NCBI RefSeq assembly: GCF_000429405.1 | Contig: NZ_AUBU01000003.1 | Coordinates: 124,001 to 188,000 of the forward strand | DNA length: 64,000 nt | Source: Algoriphagus marincola DSM 16067 | Lineage (GTDB): Bacteria; Bacteroidota; Bacteroidia; Cytophagales; Cyclobacteriaceae | Direction: 5' to 3' | In this document: positions 1 to 7,712 of the stretch, one piece after another | How positions within the stretch are numbered: position 1 is the first letter of the stretch | Layout of the letters: every line of letters starts with the position of its first letter | The notes under the pieces: generated by a model | What the model saw: the letters and a program-made list of their open reading frames with translations, nothing else | Told to the model about the DNA's origin: nothing | Database searches by the model: none | Translations under genes and position numbers: made by a program

Positions 1-62
1 TATTCATAAGAGATTTGTTTAGTGTTACTTCGGGTAAATTTTATAAAAACCCCAAGGGGATT

Positions 63-236
63 TCAATAAATTATTTCACGTTCAAATAGCGCCAATTCCT
101 TTTTTTGAGGGTCATCCACGAAGGCACAGTAATAGATATTGGCATAGAACTTTCGCACCTTCAACTTCACATTTGGAGCGACTTTGGTGAAAACGGTTTG
201 ACCGATTTTGAAATGCTGATCTTCGGAAATACTCAT
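63..236 (-). CDS. small conserved protein of unknown function (57 aa)
   Basis: Short protein with no signal peptide and no membrane segment. An in-frame ATG nine codons upstream (at 263) would give 66 residues; I prefer 236 because the preceding residues (MFYDKPNLN) look unlike the compact core. The core reads FKIGQTVFTKVAP, then KVRKFYANIYYCAF, and ends KELALFEREI. From memory, a similar pattern (VRRY..IYYC..KEL..FERE) recurs in short uncharacterised Bacteroidota proteins, which supports real coding. I do not recognise a function. It stands alone, pointing toward the window edge, and the region upstream of it (264-717) has no clear gene. The start choice is uncertain. Confidence 0.55.
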   Translation of the reverse strand: MSISEDQHFKIGQTVFTKVAPNVKLKVRKFYANIYYCAFVDDPQKKELALFEREIIY

Positions 237-263
237 ATTTAAATTTGGTTTATCATAGAACAA

Positions 264-717
264 CGAGTCCTAATACCTATACAACAACCAAAGTCTTATT
301 TTAATTCATATTACATTGAATTTCAATATTTTAAATTTTTGTAATGTAAGTATCACATTAAAAATTGTATTGTGAGATCTTAAATCCAAAATAAGGAATA
401 GTTCTCCTACACCATGTTGCAAGGGTATAAGGAGCATATCCGCAATAGCAGACAAAATCAAACGATTTACTGGATTTAAGGCAATCATCTTCCCATACTT
501 ACGGAATAGTGCAGCTAGTGATTGGGAGATTTTCTTCCGTTTTGAACACTTACAGACAAGTCCTGAACAAGCTATTTCAGATATTTAAACTATGAATTTT
601 CTTTCTATTTGTTTGGAATACTATTTTGAAATTTCCAGGAATAAGAAAAATTATTTTGAAAAAGAAATTTTTTCAAAATTTTAGTGCTAGATTTCTATGA
701 AATCAACCCAAATCACT
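264..717. other. intergenic stretch with unresolved open frames
   Basis: AT-rich gap. Between about 306 and 590 both strands stay open: a minus-strand frame of 60 codons from an ATG at 488 (hydrophobic, LILSAIADMLLIPLQ) that extends further upstream without a start, and a plus-strand frame of about 69 codons ending at 588 (SDWEIFFRFEHLQ...) that lacks a start. Neither matches a family I recognise. It could be a decayed gene or chance. I see no promoter with both elements and no repeat here. Confidence 0.3.
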
Positions 718-1212
718 ATGAAAAGAATCAATTTTGGATTAATCGTATTATTCGCAGGCCTATCAATTTGAGCTTGTAAGCCAAAGTACAACGCAGAACT
801 TCATCAGCAAATCGCTGAAGAGCACAGTGCCATGGAAGCCGAACATCAAAGTTTGGAAGAAGCCCATGCCAGTTTCGAAGACGATCACGAAAAATGGGTA
901 GAAATGCACAATTCCCTATCAGAGTCAGATGGCTCCAATCATGAAATGCTCGAGGCAAGGCATCTACAACTAATTGAGAAACATCAACAATTGGTTGCTC
1001 AGCATGAAGAAATGATCAAAAAACATGCAGCGCTTGAAACGAAGCACGAATCAGGAGAAATGTCAGATGAGGAAGTCCTAGCCGAACATGAATCAATGAA
1101 GAAAGAGCATGAAAAGATGAAAGCTGAACATGATTCGATGAGGACCGAGCATGAATCCATGCAAAAGGAACATGAGCAAATGATGACTGAACATTCTGCC
1201 TCTGATTCCTAA
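718..1212 (+). pseudogene. histidine-heptad lipoprotein, interrupted by TGA in the lipobox
   Basis: Read from ATG 718, the frame gives a lipoprotein signal (MKRINFGLIVLFAGLSI), then a TGA at 769-771, then Ala-Cys and an unbroken 144-codon remainder to TAA at 1212. Cys20 is the expected acylation site and the stop occupies lipobox position -2; TCA (Ser) to TGA would be one base change from a perfect I-S-A-C. The mature part is a predicted long helix. All 18 histidines fall at seven-residue intervals: residues 29-64 (six), 75-110 (six) and 124-159 (six), with Ile, Leu, Met, Phe or Trp three residues after nearly every His. It is rich in Glu and Lys. An internal ATG at 832 could start a 126-residue protein without an export signal, which seems unlikely to be useful. 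It could also be a sequencing error or a strain-specific nonsense mutation. I recognise no family. Confidence 0.7.
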
Positions 1213-1240
1213 AGGGCAAATTCTCCTTTATTTTGTTTTT

Positions 1241-1266
1241 AGGCGAGGTATAGTGCTTCGCCTTTC
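1241..1266 (+). terminator. weak hairpin after the histidine-heptad gene
   Basis: AGGCGA (1241-1246) pairs with TCGCCT (1258-1263) across an 11-base loop, followed by only a short T run. A weak candidate terminator for the gene ending at 1212. Confidence 0.35.
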
Positions 1267-1344
1267 GTTATGTACATTGGGTTTTCGTCATGCCTCAACA
1301 CTTTTTTTTGCTTTGTCAACAATTGAATTTATCCCAGGAGATAG

Positions 1345-2397
1345 CTATTGATTACCGATTAGATTGACCAAGGTCACTAAAAATCTCCCCTGTTCTTCCA
1401 AAAAAGGCACATGTCCGCTGTTTTCAAAGGTGAACATTTCCTTTTGTGGGGCGCTGAGTTGCTGGAAATAATCGGCTGCACCCTGATAGGGCGTATGCAG
1501 ATCATGCCTTCCCATCATGAAAAAGATTGGAATCTCGAAATCTAAAGGGAACTCCCCTCCTCCGCCCTGAGCCAGCATTTTGCGGGAAATCCAGGGACTG
1601 CTTATGTCCAAGCTTGAGATTTCTTCCGCTGTGTAGAGGGGCGATAGTTCGGGCAGTTGGAAGAGCAAATCAAAATTTTCTTTCCCATACCAACCCCCAT
1701 TGAAGTAGCGAGCCCATTTTCTAACTGTCAAAATTTTCCGAATGGGATTACCTCCTTCCGGATTGGGATAAGGGGCTATAGCTTCTAATTCTTGTAGCGC
1801 CTCTTCATTTCCTGCTTCGGAAGCCAGTTGCAGCAATCGTTGATAAATAACCAATTCAGGGTTGCCGGGAGCCATCTGCCCCACACCAATATAGGCATGA
1901 AGCTTCTGAGGGATGCGTGCAGCCATTCGGATCCCCATTCCTGCACCATAGGAATACCCCATCAGGAATATTTTATCCTGATTTAATCTGGCACGCAGAG
2001 AATCCACTAGCAGGTAGGCATCCTGAATCAGCCCTCGGAAGTTGATGCGGTCCACCCGACTACTATCCCCTTCCAGCCAGTTTTTACCCGCTAGTTGCTG
2101 ATCCCAATTGACGACGGTGAAATAATCCTCCCAGGGGGTCTGATAGGCCCAACTAATAGGCATCAGTGGACTCGCTGGACCTCCATGCAAGACGAGTAAT
2201 ACCGGGTTGGAGCGATCTTTCCCCCGGATACTTACCCATTGTTTGGTTCCGTTGAGCTCGATCTGCTCTAGCAGTTCTATGCCTTCAGGGGTATGGATGG
2301 TCTGCAAATCCCGCAAAATTTCAATTGACTTGTCTGATTGCTGAGCAAATAACGAATGACCCAAGAGCCAAAGGAATAGTAAGAGTATCCTGCGCAT
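1345..2397 (-). CDS. secreted alpha/beta hydrolase, prolyl-aminopeptidase-like (S33)
   Basis: 350 residues with a Sec signal peptide (MRRILLLFLWLLGHSLFAQQ), so probably periplasmic. Residues 71-77 (HGGPASP) match the oxyanion-loop HGGP motif of the S33 proline-iminopeptidase branch. GYSYG at 147-151 places the nucleophile at Ser149, with the acid likely Asp299 (GRHDLHTPY) and the general base His329 (SGHVPF). A cap region lies between the nucleophile and the acid. The family removes N-terminal proline from peptides or hydrolyses small esters; the substrate here cannot be read from sequence. The gene is monocistronic, with a divergent AT-rich gap of 337 bp before the DUF4136 gene. Confidence 0.85.
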   Translation of the reverse strand: MRRILLLFLWLLGHSLFAQQSDKSIEILRDLQTIHTPEGIELLEQIELNGTKQWVSIRGKDRSNPVLLVLHGGPASPLMPISWAYQTPWEDYFTVVNWDQQLAGKNWLEGDSSRVDRINFRGLIQDAYLLVDSLRARLNQDKIFLMGYSYGAGMGIRMAARIPQKLHAYIGVGQMAPGNPELVIYQRLLQLASEAGNEEALQELEAIAPYPNPEGGNPIRKILTVRKWARYFNGGWYGKENFDLLFQLPELSPLYTAEEISSLDISSPWISRKMLAQGGGGEFPLDFEIPIFFMMGRHDLHTPYQGAADYFQQLSAPQKEMFTFENSGHVPFLEEQGRFLVTLVNLIGNQ

Positions 2398-2734
2398 GCG
2401 AAGCTGATTTATTTATTCAGTTTTTTTGAAAGAAATAAAAGAAGAAAAAAGCAGCTAATTTTCCAATTCATTTTTTTCATCTTGGTAGATAAATCTCAGA
2501 ATATATAATCAGAACATATTCTATATCTATATTGAAATAAGTTTTTTTAAAAAAAATTAAATTTTGAATAAACACTTTTTACCACACAATCGATGGATGA
2601 TGTGTGTATATTAAAATACTATTTTTATATATTGTAGTAATTAAAATTATATTTAATCACAGATATACAAGAATGTAACATATAATAATAAGACCCGTTA
2701 TAATAAGTAGATAACCACAAAAACCTTATTTATT
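2398..2734. other. AT-rich divergent intergenic region
   Basis: Gap of 337 bp between divergent genes. It is very AT-rich, with long A and T runs near 2540-2575. It must hold promoters for both genes, but I find no pair of TTG and TAnnTTTG elements with good spacing. No open frame of note. Confidence 0.5.
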
Positions 2735-3331
2735 ATGAGCTATTTAAAAAACAACTATTTATACAAAACATTATTCAGTTTGGCAATGCTAATATTCTTT
2801 GCTACCCCTTACACAGTTGCGCAAAAAACGTACACAGATGTAAGGGAAAGCAAGGGTTTGTCCGACTATCAATCTTACGATTGGGTATTTAACAAGGATA
2901 TTATTCCTGAAGACTACATTTTAGTAGATGGAGATATGACCTTGATTTACAACAACAAAACTTCAAATTCGCACGTCAAAGAGGCGATTGACACCCAAAT
3001 GGACGCGAGAGGCTTCGTACACAATGAAGAGAATCCAGATATGTTGGTGAATTTTCAGATTTTGGAAAAACCCACTGAATTGAGAACCTATACCATGACA
3101 AATGGTCAAGACTATTTAGGATTTGGACCAAGATCTGTAAGTACTAGAATGGTACCTGTAAAAGCAGGAACAGTAATAGTAAATTTCATTGATGCCCAAA
3201 CGGGTAACCAAGTATGGCAAGGATTTGCTTCAGGAGCGTTTGAAGCAGCTGATATGAAAAATATTAGTAATCTGGAAGCAAAAGTAATTTCCATCTTTAA
3301 TGACTGGAATTTTGACCCATTCGGTGAATAG
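2735..3331 (+). CDS. DUF4136 domain protein, exported
   Basis: 198 residues. An N-terminal signal peptide (hydrophobic LFSLAMLIFFATPYTVAQ, cleavage likely after AQ) has no lipobox cysteine, so the protein is probably soluble periplasmic rather than a lipoprotein as many relatives are. The DUF4136 pattern is visible: an early SYDWVF segment (aromatic-Trp after a YQSY lead), an EAIDTQMDARGF helix, NPDMLVNF near the centre, a VNFIDAQTGNQVWQGFASG strand pair and a short C-terminal helix. The role of the family is unknown. A strong hairpin terminator follows, so it is transcribed alone. A second, more divergent member appears at 35566. Confidence 0.8.
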   Translation: MSYLKNNYLYKTLFSLAMLIFFATPYTVAQKTYTDVRESKGLSDYQSYDWVFNKDIIPEDYILVDGDMTLIYNNKTSNSHVKEAIDTQMDARGFVHNEENPDMLVNFQILEKPTELRTYTMTNGQDYLGFGPRSVSTRMVPVKAGTVIVNFIDAQTGNQVWQGFASGAFEAADMKNISNLEAKVISIFNDWNFDPFGE

Positions 3332-3356
3332 TATTGATAAGCAATTTACCGATTGA

Positions 3357-3386
3357 AGGCGATGTGCAAAACATCGCCTTTTTTTA
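3357..3386 (+). terminator. intrinsic terminator after DUF4136 gene
   Basis: Perfect 9-bp stem AGGCGATGT / ACATCGCCT with loop GCAAA (3366-3370), followed by a T run from 3379 to 3385. Confidence 0.9.
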
Positions 3387-3594
3387 TATCCCATGAAATA
3401 GTCCGAATTGACATCTTTATTACTTTGGAATATAGAAGTCTCCCAAGTATTTCTGTAGTCCTATTTACCTGAAAATAATCATATATTTTAATCAATAAAT
3501 CAGCTAATCGGATAATTTTTCTATATTGAATCGCATTCAAAATGCATCAATGAAATAAAGCCACTTTTTACCCACCCACTTCTCAAAAAAGACC

Positions 3595-4770
3595 ATGACC
3601 AGATTTACGATTGTTTTAGTTTTGATCTGCATTATTTCCGCCTGCAGGTCGCATGAGAATTTATTGACGGATGCGAAGACCTATTCCAACTTTCGGGGAT
3701 TTATTCCGATCGATCCCATTGAATACCATGATGAGATCTTGCTTTCCAAAGACGGTGACCTCTACACCAAGGACATCAAACTGATGAATAGCGATGAGAT
3801 TTTCCAGTTTTTGAATAATGAAACTGTATTGGTCAGTATTGGCCAGGTGAATGCAGAAGGTGGAATATCCTATTTACCTGTGACAGTTTCTACCAAAAAC
3901 TCCAGCTACAAGGTGACCATGGACTACATGAAATTTGCCACCTTGGCTGAGGTTCGTTCGGATGGATCCTTTATAGGTTTCCGACGGGTTGGCGTTGGGC
4001 TCCGACTCATCACCCTTCTGACCGCCAATGAATCAGGGATAAATATCGGAGACCTATCTTCCATTGGATTGGCTGCAAAGCAAGGCACGATCAAAGGAAC
4101 CATGATGATCGAAGTAGTCGGCATCAAATCCCAGGAGGTGACCACCCTTCTTCCTTTACCTTCTGAGATCAATCAAACCACCATTCAAAATGCCATGCAG
4201 GCTTTGGCGACTATCAAATCAAAAATCTATGACGAAGATACCGAGCTTTTCCCTCAGGTGATGGCCATCAAGCCGGATAGTACTTCCAGAAAAAGAAAGC
4301 CAATAGCTCAGATCCCTGACTCCAGACCAACAAATCCAGAGACAGGGCCTGAGCGGTTCCCGAATTCTGGAACCGATAGTCTATTGACGACTACACCTCC
4401 CATTACCTCCGATCCAGCACCTGAGGATATCCGCAATGACTATGAAAATGATATCCTTTTACAAATTGGCGGAAGCAAAACCACCGTCTCCAAGTACCAA
4501 AAAGCCAAAAATCTTGAGAGAACCGCTTTTGAATATCTTTTTGATCGAAGAATAGATCAGGTGATCGAAACCCTGAATGAAGCTGAAAGAGCCTATCCGG
4601 GCTTTCATAGTGTCTACGATATCAATAGGCTCCTCAAAGCGGAACGGGAGGTATTGAAGGATCCAAACTCCCCAAAATGGAAAGAGGTCTATGCAAGAAT
4701 TTTGAAGGATTATCCCTGGAAGCTATCTGATGAGATTATTGAGCGCTTGGAAAATGAAGTAGATTCATAA
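3595..4770 (+). CDS. lipoprotein of unknown function (391 aa)
   Basis: The signal peptide ends in the lipobox I-S-A-C (Cys17), so this is an envelope lipoprotein. Roughly residues 40-210 form a beta-rich domain of no family I recognise (repeated short strands, a GLRLITLLTANESG segment). About 225-290 is a Pro/Ser/Thr-rich linker (SRPTNPETGPERFP, TTTPPITSDPAPED). The last 100 residues are helical and charged, with ERTAFEYLFDRRIDQVIETL resembling one tetratricopeptide-like helix pair. It follows a terminator, so it has its own promoter, and is followed by palindromic repeats that may terminate it. Confidence 0.65.
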   Translation: MTRFTIVLVLICIISACRSHENLLTDAKTYSNFRGFIPIDPIEYHDEILLSKDGDLYTKDIKLMNSDEIFQFLNNETVLVSIGQVNAEGGISYLPVTVSTKNSSYKVTMDYMKFATLAEVRSDGSFIGFRRVGVGLRLITLLTANESGINIGDLSSIGLAAKQGTIKGTMMIEVVGIKSQEVTTLLPLPSEINQTTIQNAMQALATIKSKIYDEDTELFPQVMAIKPDSTSRKRKPIAQIPDSRPTNPETGPERFPNSGTDSLLTTTPPITSDPAPEDIRNDYENDILLQIGGSKTTVSKYQKAKNLERTAFEYLFDRRIDQVIETLNEAERAYPGFHSVYDINRLLKAEREVLKDPNSPKWKEVYARILKDYPWKLSDEIIERLENEVDS

Positions 4771-4776
4771 TCTCCG

Positions 4777-5100
4777 ATTAGCCCGCCGGAGTAAGTGTCT
4801 TCACTCATGTTTAAACAAACCATAATCCACCTCCAGCGTGAGTGTCTCCACTCACGTTTTAACTTTTACACTCTTTAGCCTGCCCACCTACCGGAGGGCA
4901 GGCCCGCCTCCCGGAGGGAAGGCTTCGCTTCACTCGCAGTAACGGCTATTATCTGATTCAAGTCTCCTAACCTGTCTGACGAAGGCAGGACTTGGACCTA
5001 AAATAATGCAGTCTCCAGACTGCAAAATAATTTAAATTATACCCTATGCCTTCCTAGCTTGAGACTGCTTCTCCCGATTCTCGGGATCGCAGTGACGGCC
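4777..5100. repeat. palindromic intergenic repeat, divergent copy
   Basis: Fills most of the 408-bp gap between the lipoprotein and the barrel gene. Modules shared with the copies at 5821 and 7507: a TGAGTGTCTNCACTCA-type hairpin (twice, near 4790 and 4837-4856), a GCCTGCCC...CCGGAGGG palindrome at about 4878-4920, a TTCGCTTCACT segment, and CTCCCGATTCTCGGGATCGCA at 5071-5091. There is also a GCAGTCT-CC-AGACTGC palindrome near 5007-5022. Not coding: the open frame that crosses it upstream of 5179 has no start consistent with the promoter. Confidence 0.7.
4837..4860 (+). terminator. repeat-borne hairpin that may terminate the lipoprotein gene
   Basis: CGTGAGTG (4837-4844), loop TCTC, CACTCACG (4849-4856), then TTTT. 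It is one module of the palindromic repeat family and lies 67 bases after the stop codon. Confidence 0.45.
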
Positions 5101-5130
5101 AATGCCAACATGATTACCTTAATTTACGTT

Positions 5131-5160
5131 TTTGAGATTACTTCAACGGTGTTAAGTTTG
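5131..5160 (+). promoter_or_regulatory. Bacteroidota-type promoter for the barrel gene
   Basis: TTTG at 5131-5134, an 18-base spacer, then TAAGTTTG at 5153-5160, matching the TTG-N19-TAnnTTTG pattern of primary sigma in Bacteroidota. It sits just downstream of the repeat, about 19 bases before ATG 5179, and therefore excludes the longer in-frame starts further upstream. Confidence 0.7.
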
Positions 5161-5178
5161 AAAAAGAGGACAAATACG

Positions 5179-5790
5179 ATGAAAACACAACTTTTTATAC
5201 TCAGTTTTTTGATGATGGCTGCTACTACCTTTGCCCAGCAAAAGGAAGACAAAGGTTTTTCGCTTACGGCCGGGGTAGTTTACAATAAGTCCAATATGGA
5301 ATTCAACACCATGACCGGAGTTGGATTGTTTTTTGAACCTCGATTGATATTAAATGAACGATTTGTGCTTGGGTATCGATTTGAACCAATGGCTTTAGCT
5401 TATGGGGTGGCAGTTTATCCGGGTGGTTGCACAGAGGAGCATCCACTCTTTCCGGGTACGCCCTCCTGCCGAGAAGGAGCTAATTATGTCTTAAACAATT
5501 ACCTTTTTGGTGACTACCGAATTGGAAAGGCAAAATATGGCCCAAAAGGAGGATTAAGGCAATTTTACACTGGGCTCAGCTTGAATTTGTATACCCATAA
5601 TCGATATATCATTACTTCTCGTGAACCTGGAAACTGGACGGATACCCAAAGATGGGTTAGCAATCTAGGTCCCGGTCTACGGTTTGGAGCTTATTTGGGT
5701 AGGATACAAATCAATTTATCCTACAACCTTACAGAAGAAGATTTTCAACCTTTTTTGGGAACTAGCATTGGCTATCAAATACTTCGGTAG
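5179..5790 (+). CDS. outer-membrane beta-barrel-like protein (203 aa)
   Basis: Start chosen at ATG 5179 because it opens a clean signal peptide (MKTQLFILSFLMMAATTFAQQ) and follows a good promoter at 5131-5160; an in-frame ATG at 5059 would read through intergenic repeat. The mature part has alternating strands with terminal aromatic residues (FSLTAGVVYNKS, RFVLGYRFEP, FYTGLSLNLYTHN, RIQINLSYNLTEE) and ends in FLGTSIGYQILR, typical of a small 8-strand OM barrel. Two cysteines (about residues 94 and 106, GGCTEE and TPSCREG) lie in a likely extracellular loop. No specific function recognised. The stop is followed by another copy of the palindromic repeat. Confidence 0.75.
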   Translation: MKTQLFILSFLMMAATTFAQQKEDKGFSLTAGVVYNKSNMEFNTMTGVGLFFEPRLILNERFVLGYRFEPMALAYGVAVYPGGCTEEHPLFPGTPSCREGANYVLNNYLFGDYRIGKAKYGPKGGLRQFYTGLSLNLYTHNRYIITSREPGNWTDTQRWVSNLGPGLRFGAYLGRIQINLSYNLTEEDFQPFLGTSIGYQILR

Positions 5791-5820
5791 AGCAGGTAAA
5801 GATTATTGATTTCTTAACTT

Positions 5821-6003
5821 TTTCACTTTTAAGACTGCCTGCCCTCCGGGAGGAGGGCCTCTCCCGATTCTCGGGATCGCATTCACGGTAAAACCAGTAT
5901 TTCTCCGAACGAAGTGAGGTGTATATCAGGAGGCGAAGCCTACTATATTTCGCCGAAGGTATATTTCTTTTCATACCGCCGACCTGAGTGTCCTCACTCA
6001 AGC
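5821..6003. repeat. palindromic intergenic repeat, full copy A
   Basis: Starts CACTTTTAAGACTGCCTGCC and runs through CCTCCGGGAGG, TCCCGATTCTCGGGA, CGCATTCACGGTAAAACCAGTAT, CCGAACGAAGTGAGGT, CAGGAGGCGAAGC, TATATTTCGCC-GAA-GGTATATTTC and CTGAGTGTCCTCACTCA. Most modules are small inverted repeats. It closely matches copy B at 7507-7692. It lies between the convergent ends of the barrel gene and the 6034 gene. Confidence 0.85.
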
Positions 6004-6033
6004 TCTATCCAATAGAAGGCTAATTACTTCCAA

Positions 6034-7245
6034 TCAAAAAGTATCCACTACTACTCGAGCCAAGGCGATTTTCATTTCAGGGCCCTCCATCTCCGTCCAG
6101 GCAAAATAGATCCAATCCCCAAATCGTTCCATCTGAGGAAAACCACTTCTCCGACTGGGATCCATGACTGCTATTTCATAAGCCGGAAAAAGATTGCCAG
6201 ACTGATTCACTTTTTGCACCATCAGGTAAGTCGCATCTTCTTTCATTTCCATCCAAGAGATCAGACCCTCCTCCTCATTGAGCAAAGTCACATCTACTCT
6301 TCCCAAGGCATCACCGGTACTGATGCTTTGAGCTTGGGAAAAGTCAGCACCGCTATTGCTAGAAAAGGCCACCTTCACAGCCGAGGATTGATCTGCATCG
6401 GTAAACCAAGCAGCGAGTACATTTTCACCCTCTGCGTCTACTCTAGGACCATTTACAGGGCAACCCGTGATAGTCCAGCCATCAGGATGGATGATACTGG
6501 GCTCCGTCCATTTGCCATGGACCAAGCGGGTAATGGCGATATCCCGAATCTCCCGGTCAGATCTGTTTCGGTATAAAATAATTGGCCCCTGAGCGGTCAT
6601 AGTAGCGGTAGTCTGACAGCAATCGCAGGTACGTGCATCTAATAATTCATCCCAGATCACTTTTCCCTCAATATTCACTTCAGCTACTCGTAGACTCATC
6701 GCTCCGGAATGGGCAGAATGATCATGTCCTCCGGCAGAAGTTTGCCGGCCATCTAGCCAAGTCACCAAATAGCTGCTATCCGAATAGGCTATGGAACTTA
6801 CAAACCCATGCTCTGTCAAGGTACTATCCTTGTGCAAGGCTAGATTATTTTTCCAAGTGCCTCCTGATTTTGGTCGTACCTGCATTTGAATATCATAGGA
6901 AAAAGTAGCTGGAGATGACTTTTTTAAAATATGCGCGAGGAAATTTCCCTGATTTTCAACTATTGCAGGATAATCTGCCCAGTTGACAAACCAATCCTCG
7001 CCTCTCGTGATGAGCTCCGGAGAGGAAAAAGCTTCGTCTTTGAATTCGGAAACATAGAGTGCATAGGTAGAATCAGAATCTGGAGACACAAATGAAAGCA
7101 AGAGACGGTCTTCAGAAGCCGAAAGGACAGGTAAGGAAGCCATAGCTGGTCCCGGAAACTCAATTTTCTCTGGTTGCCAAAGCTTTTCTTCTCCTAGTTG
7201 GCAACTGCCAAACAAAAGCAGCAATAGGTAGGCATAATTCTTCAT
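6034..7245 (-). CDS. lipoprotein with sialidase/BNR-like propeller fold
   Basis: 403 residues. The signal peptide ends LLFGSC with Cys15 as the lipidation site. The body is a series of strand-rich repeats typical of a six-bladed BNR/exo-alpha-sialidase-like propeller (segments such as VSPDSDSTYALYVSE, ITRLVHGKWTEP, VKVAFSSNSGADFSQ, DWIYFAWTEM, each about 45-60 residues apart). A CDCC motif (TCDCCQTTA, near residue 207) and a His-rich loop (GGHDHSAHSG, near 174-183) are conspicuous. I see no convincing catalytic Tyr/Glu pair of true sialidases, so enzymatic activity is doubtful. Transcribed alone; repeats flank both ends. Confidence 0.7.
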   Translation of the reverse strand: MKNYAYLLLLLFGSCQLGEEKLWQPEKIEFPGPAMASLPVLSASEDRLLLSFVSPDSDSTYALYVSEFKDEAFSSPELITRGEDWFVNWADYPAIVENQGNFLAHILKKSSPATFSYDIQMQVRPKSGGTWKNNLALHKDSTLTEHGFVSSIAYSDSSYLVTWLDGRQTSAGGHDHSAHSGAMSLRVAEVNIEGKVIWDELLDARTCDCCQTTATMTAQGPIILYRNRSDREIRDIAITRLVHGKWTEPSIIHPDGWTITGCPVNGPRVDAEGENVLAAWFTDADQSSAVKVAFSSNSGADFSQAQSISTGDALGRVDVTLLNEEEGLISWMEMKEDATYLMVQKVNQSGNLFPAYEIAVMDPSRRSGFPQMERFGDWIYFAWTEMEGPEMKIALARVVVDTF

Positions 7246-7265
7246 ATCGCTAATTAAGTAGAAAG

Positions 7266-7500
7266 CAGCTTTACAGACTAGGCCAATTGCAAAAGAAGTG
7301 AGGTATATCTTTCTGCAGGCCTATTTCATCGAGCGAAGCAAGATATATTTCCATTGTATTTCGTGAAGCCTATTTCAACGACCAAAGCTCAAATCATCTT
7401 TTGAGGCGAAGCCGAACCTATCTTGCTAAACTAAGTGAAGCATTTCTTGTCATAGGCATATTTCATTGAGCACCCTATTTCCCCGAAAGGCGTATTTATT
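7266..7500. repeat. degenerate tandem modules of the palindromic repeat
   Basis: A run of imperfect 25-40 base modules built on GCCTATTTC-(A/C)NCGA-(G)CAAAG and GAGGCGAAGC: for example GAAGTGAGGTATAT, GCCTATTTCATCGAGCGAAGCAAG, GTATTTCGTGAAGCCTATTTCAACGACC, GAGGCGAAGCCGAACC, CATATTTCATTGAGC and CCCCGAAAGGCGTATTT. They resemble the TATTTCGCCGAAGGCGTATTT end of copies A and B. Non-coding. Confidence 0.65.
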
Positions 7501-7506
7501 TTTTGG

Positions 7507-7692
7507 CTTTTACACTTTTAAGACTGCCTGCCATCCGGGAGGCGGGCCTCTCCCAATTCTCGGGATCGCATTCACGGTAAAACCAGTATCTCACCGAACG
7601 AAGTGAGGTATATCTCAGGAGGCGAAGCTGACTATATTTCGCCAAAGGCGTGTTTCTTTTCACTAATGCCGACATGAGTACCTTCACCTACA
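7507..7692. repeat. palindromic intergenic repeat, full copy B
   Basis: Same module order as copy A (CACTTTTAAGACTGCCTGCC, CATCCGGGAGG, ATTCTCGGGATCGCATTCACGG, AAACCAGTAT, CCGAACGAAGTGAGGT, CAGGAGGCGAAGC, ACTATATTTCGCC, GCCGACATGAGTACCTTCACC) with scattered substitutions, several of which disturb the palindromes. With 7266-7500 it fills the whole 467-bp gap 7246-7712. Confidence 0.85.
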
Positions 7693-7712
7693 ATTAAATA
7701 AAAAATTGCAAA

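Noticed and set aside
769..771. TGA as selenocysteine or programmed recoding
   Set aside because: It lies in the lipobox of a signal peptide, where selenocysteine has no known role, and no downstream SECIS-like hairpin is evident.
832..1212. Complete 126-residue cytoplasmic protein starting at ATG 832
   Set aside because: The same frame upstream carries a lipoprotein signal peptide and two more heptad histidines, so 832 is an internal Met of an interrupted lipoprotein.
5059..5178. N-terminal extension of the barrel gene from ATG 5059
   Set aside because: It reads through a repeat and through a promoter; ATG 5179 opens a clean signal peptide.
5762..6001. Minus-strand open frame across repeat copy A, similar to a frame at 7496-7687
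   Set aside because: The two peptides resemble each other only because the repeat DNA is the same; no start context and no protein-like composition.
4777..7692. CRISPR array
   Set aside because: Copies are long, few, separated by genes and made of differing palindromic modules; there are no uniform repeats with regular spacers and no cas genes.
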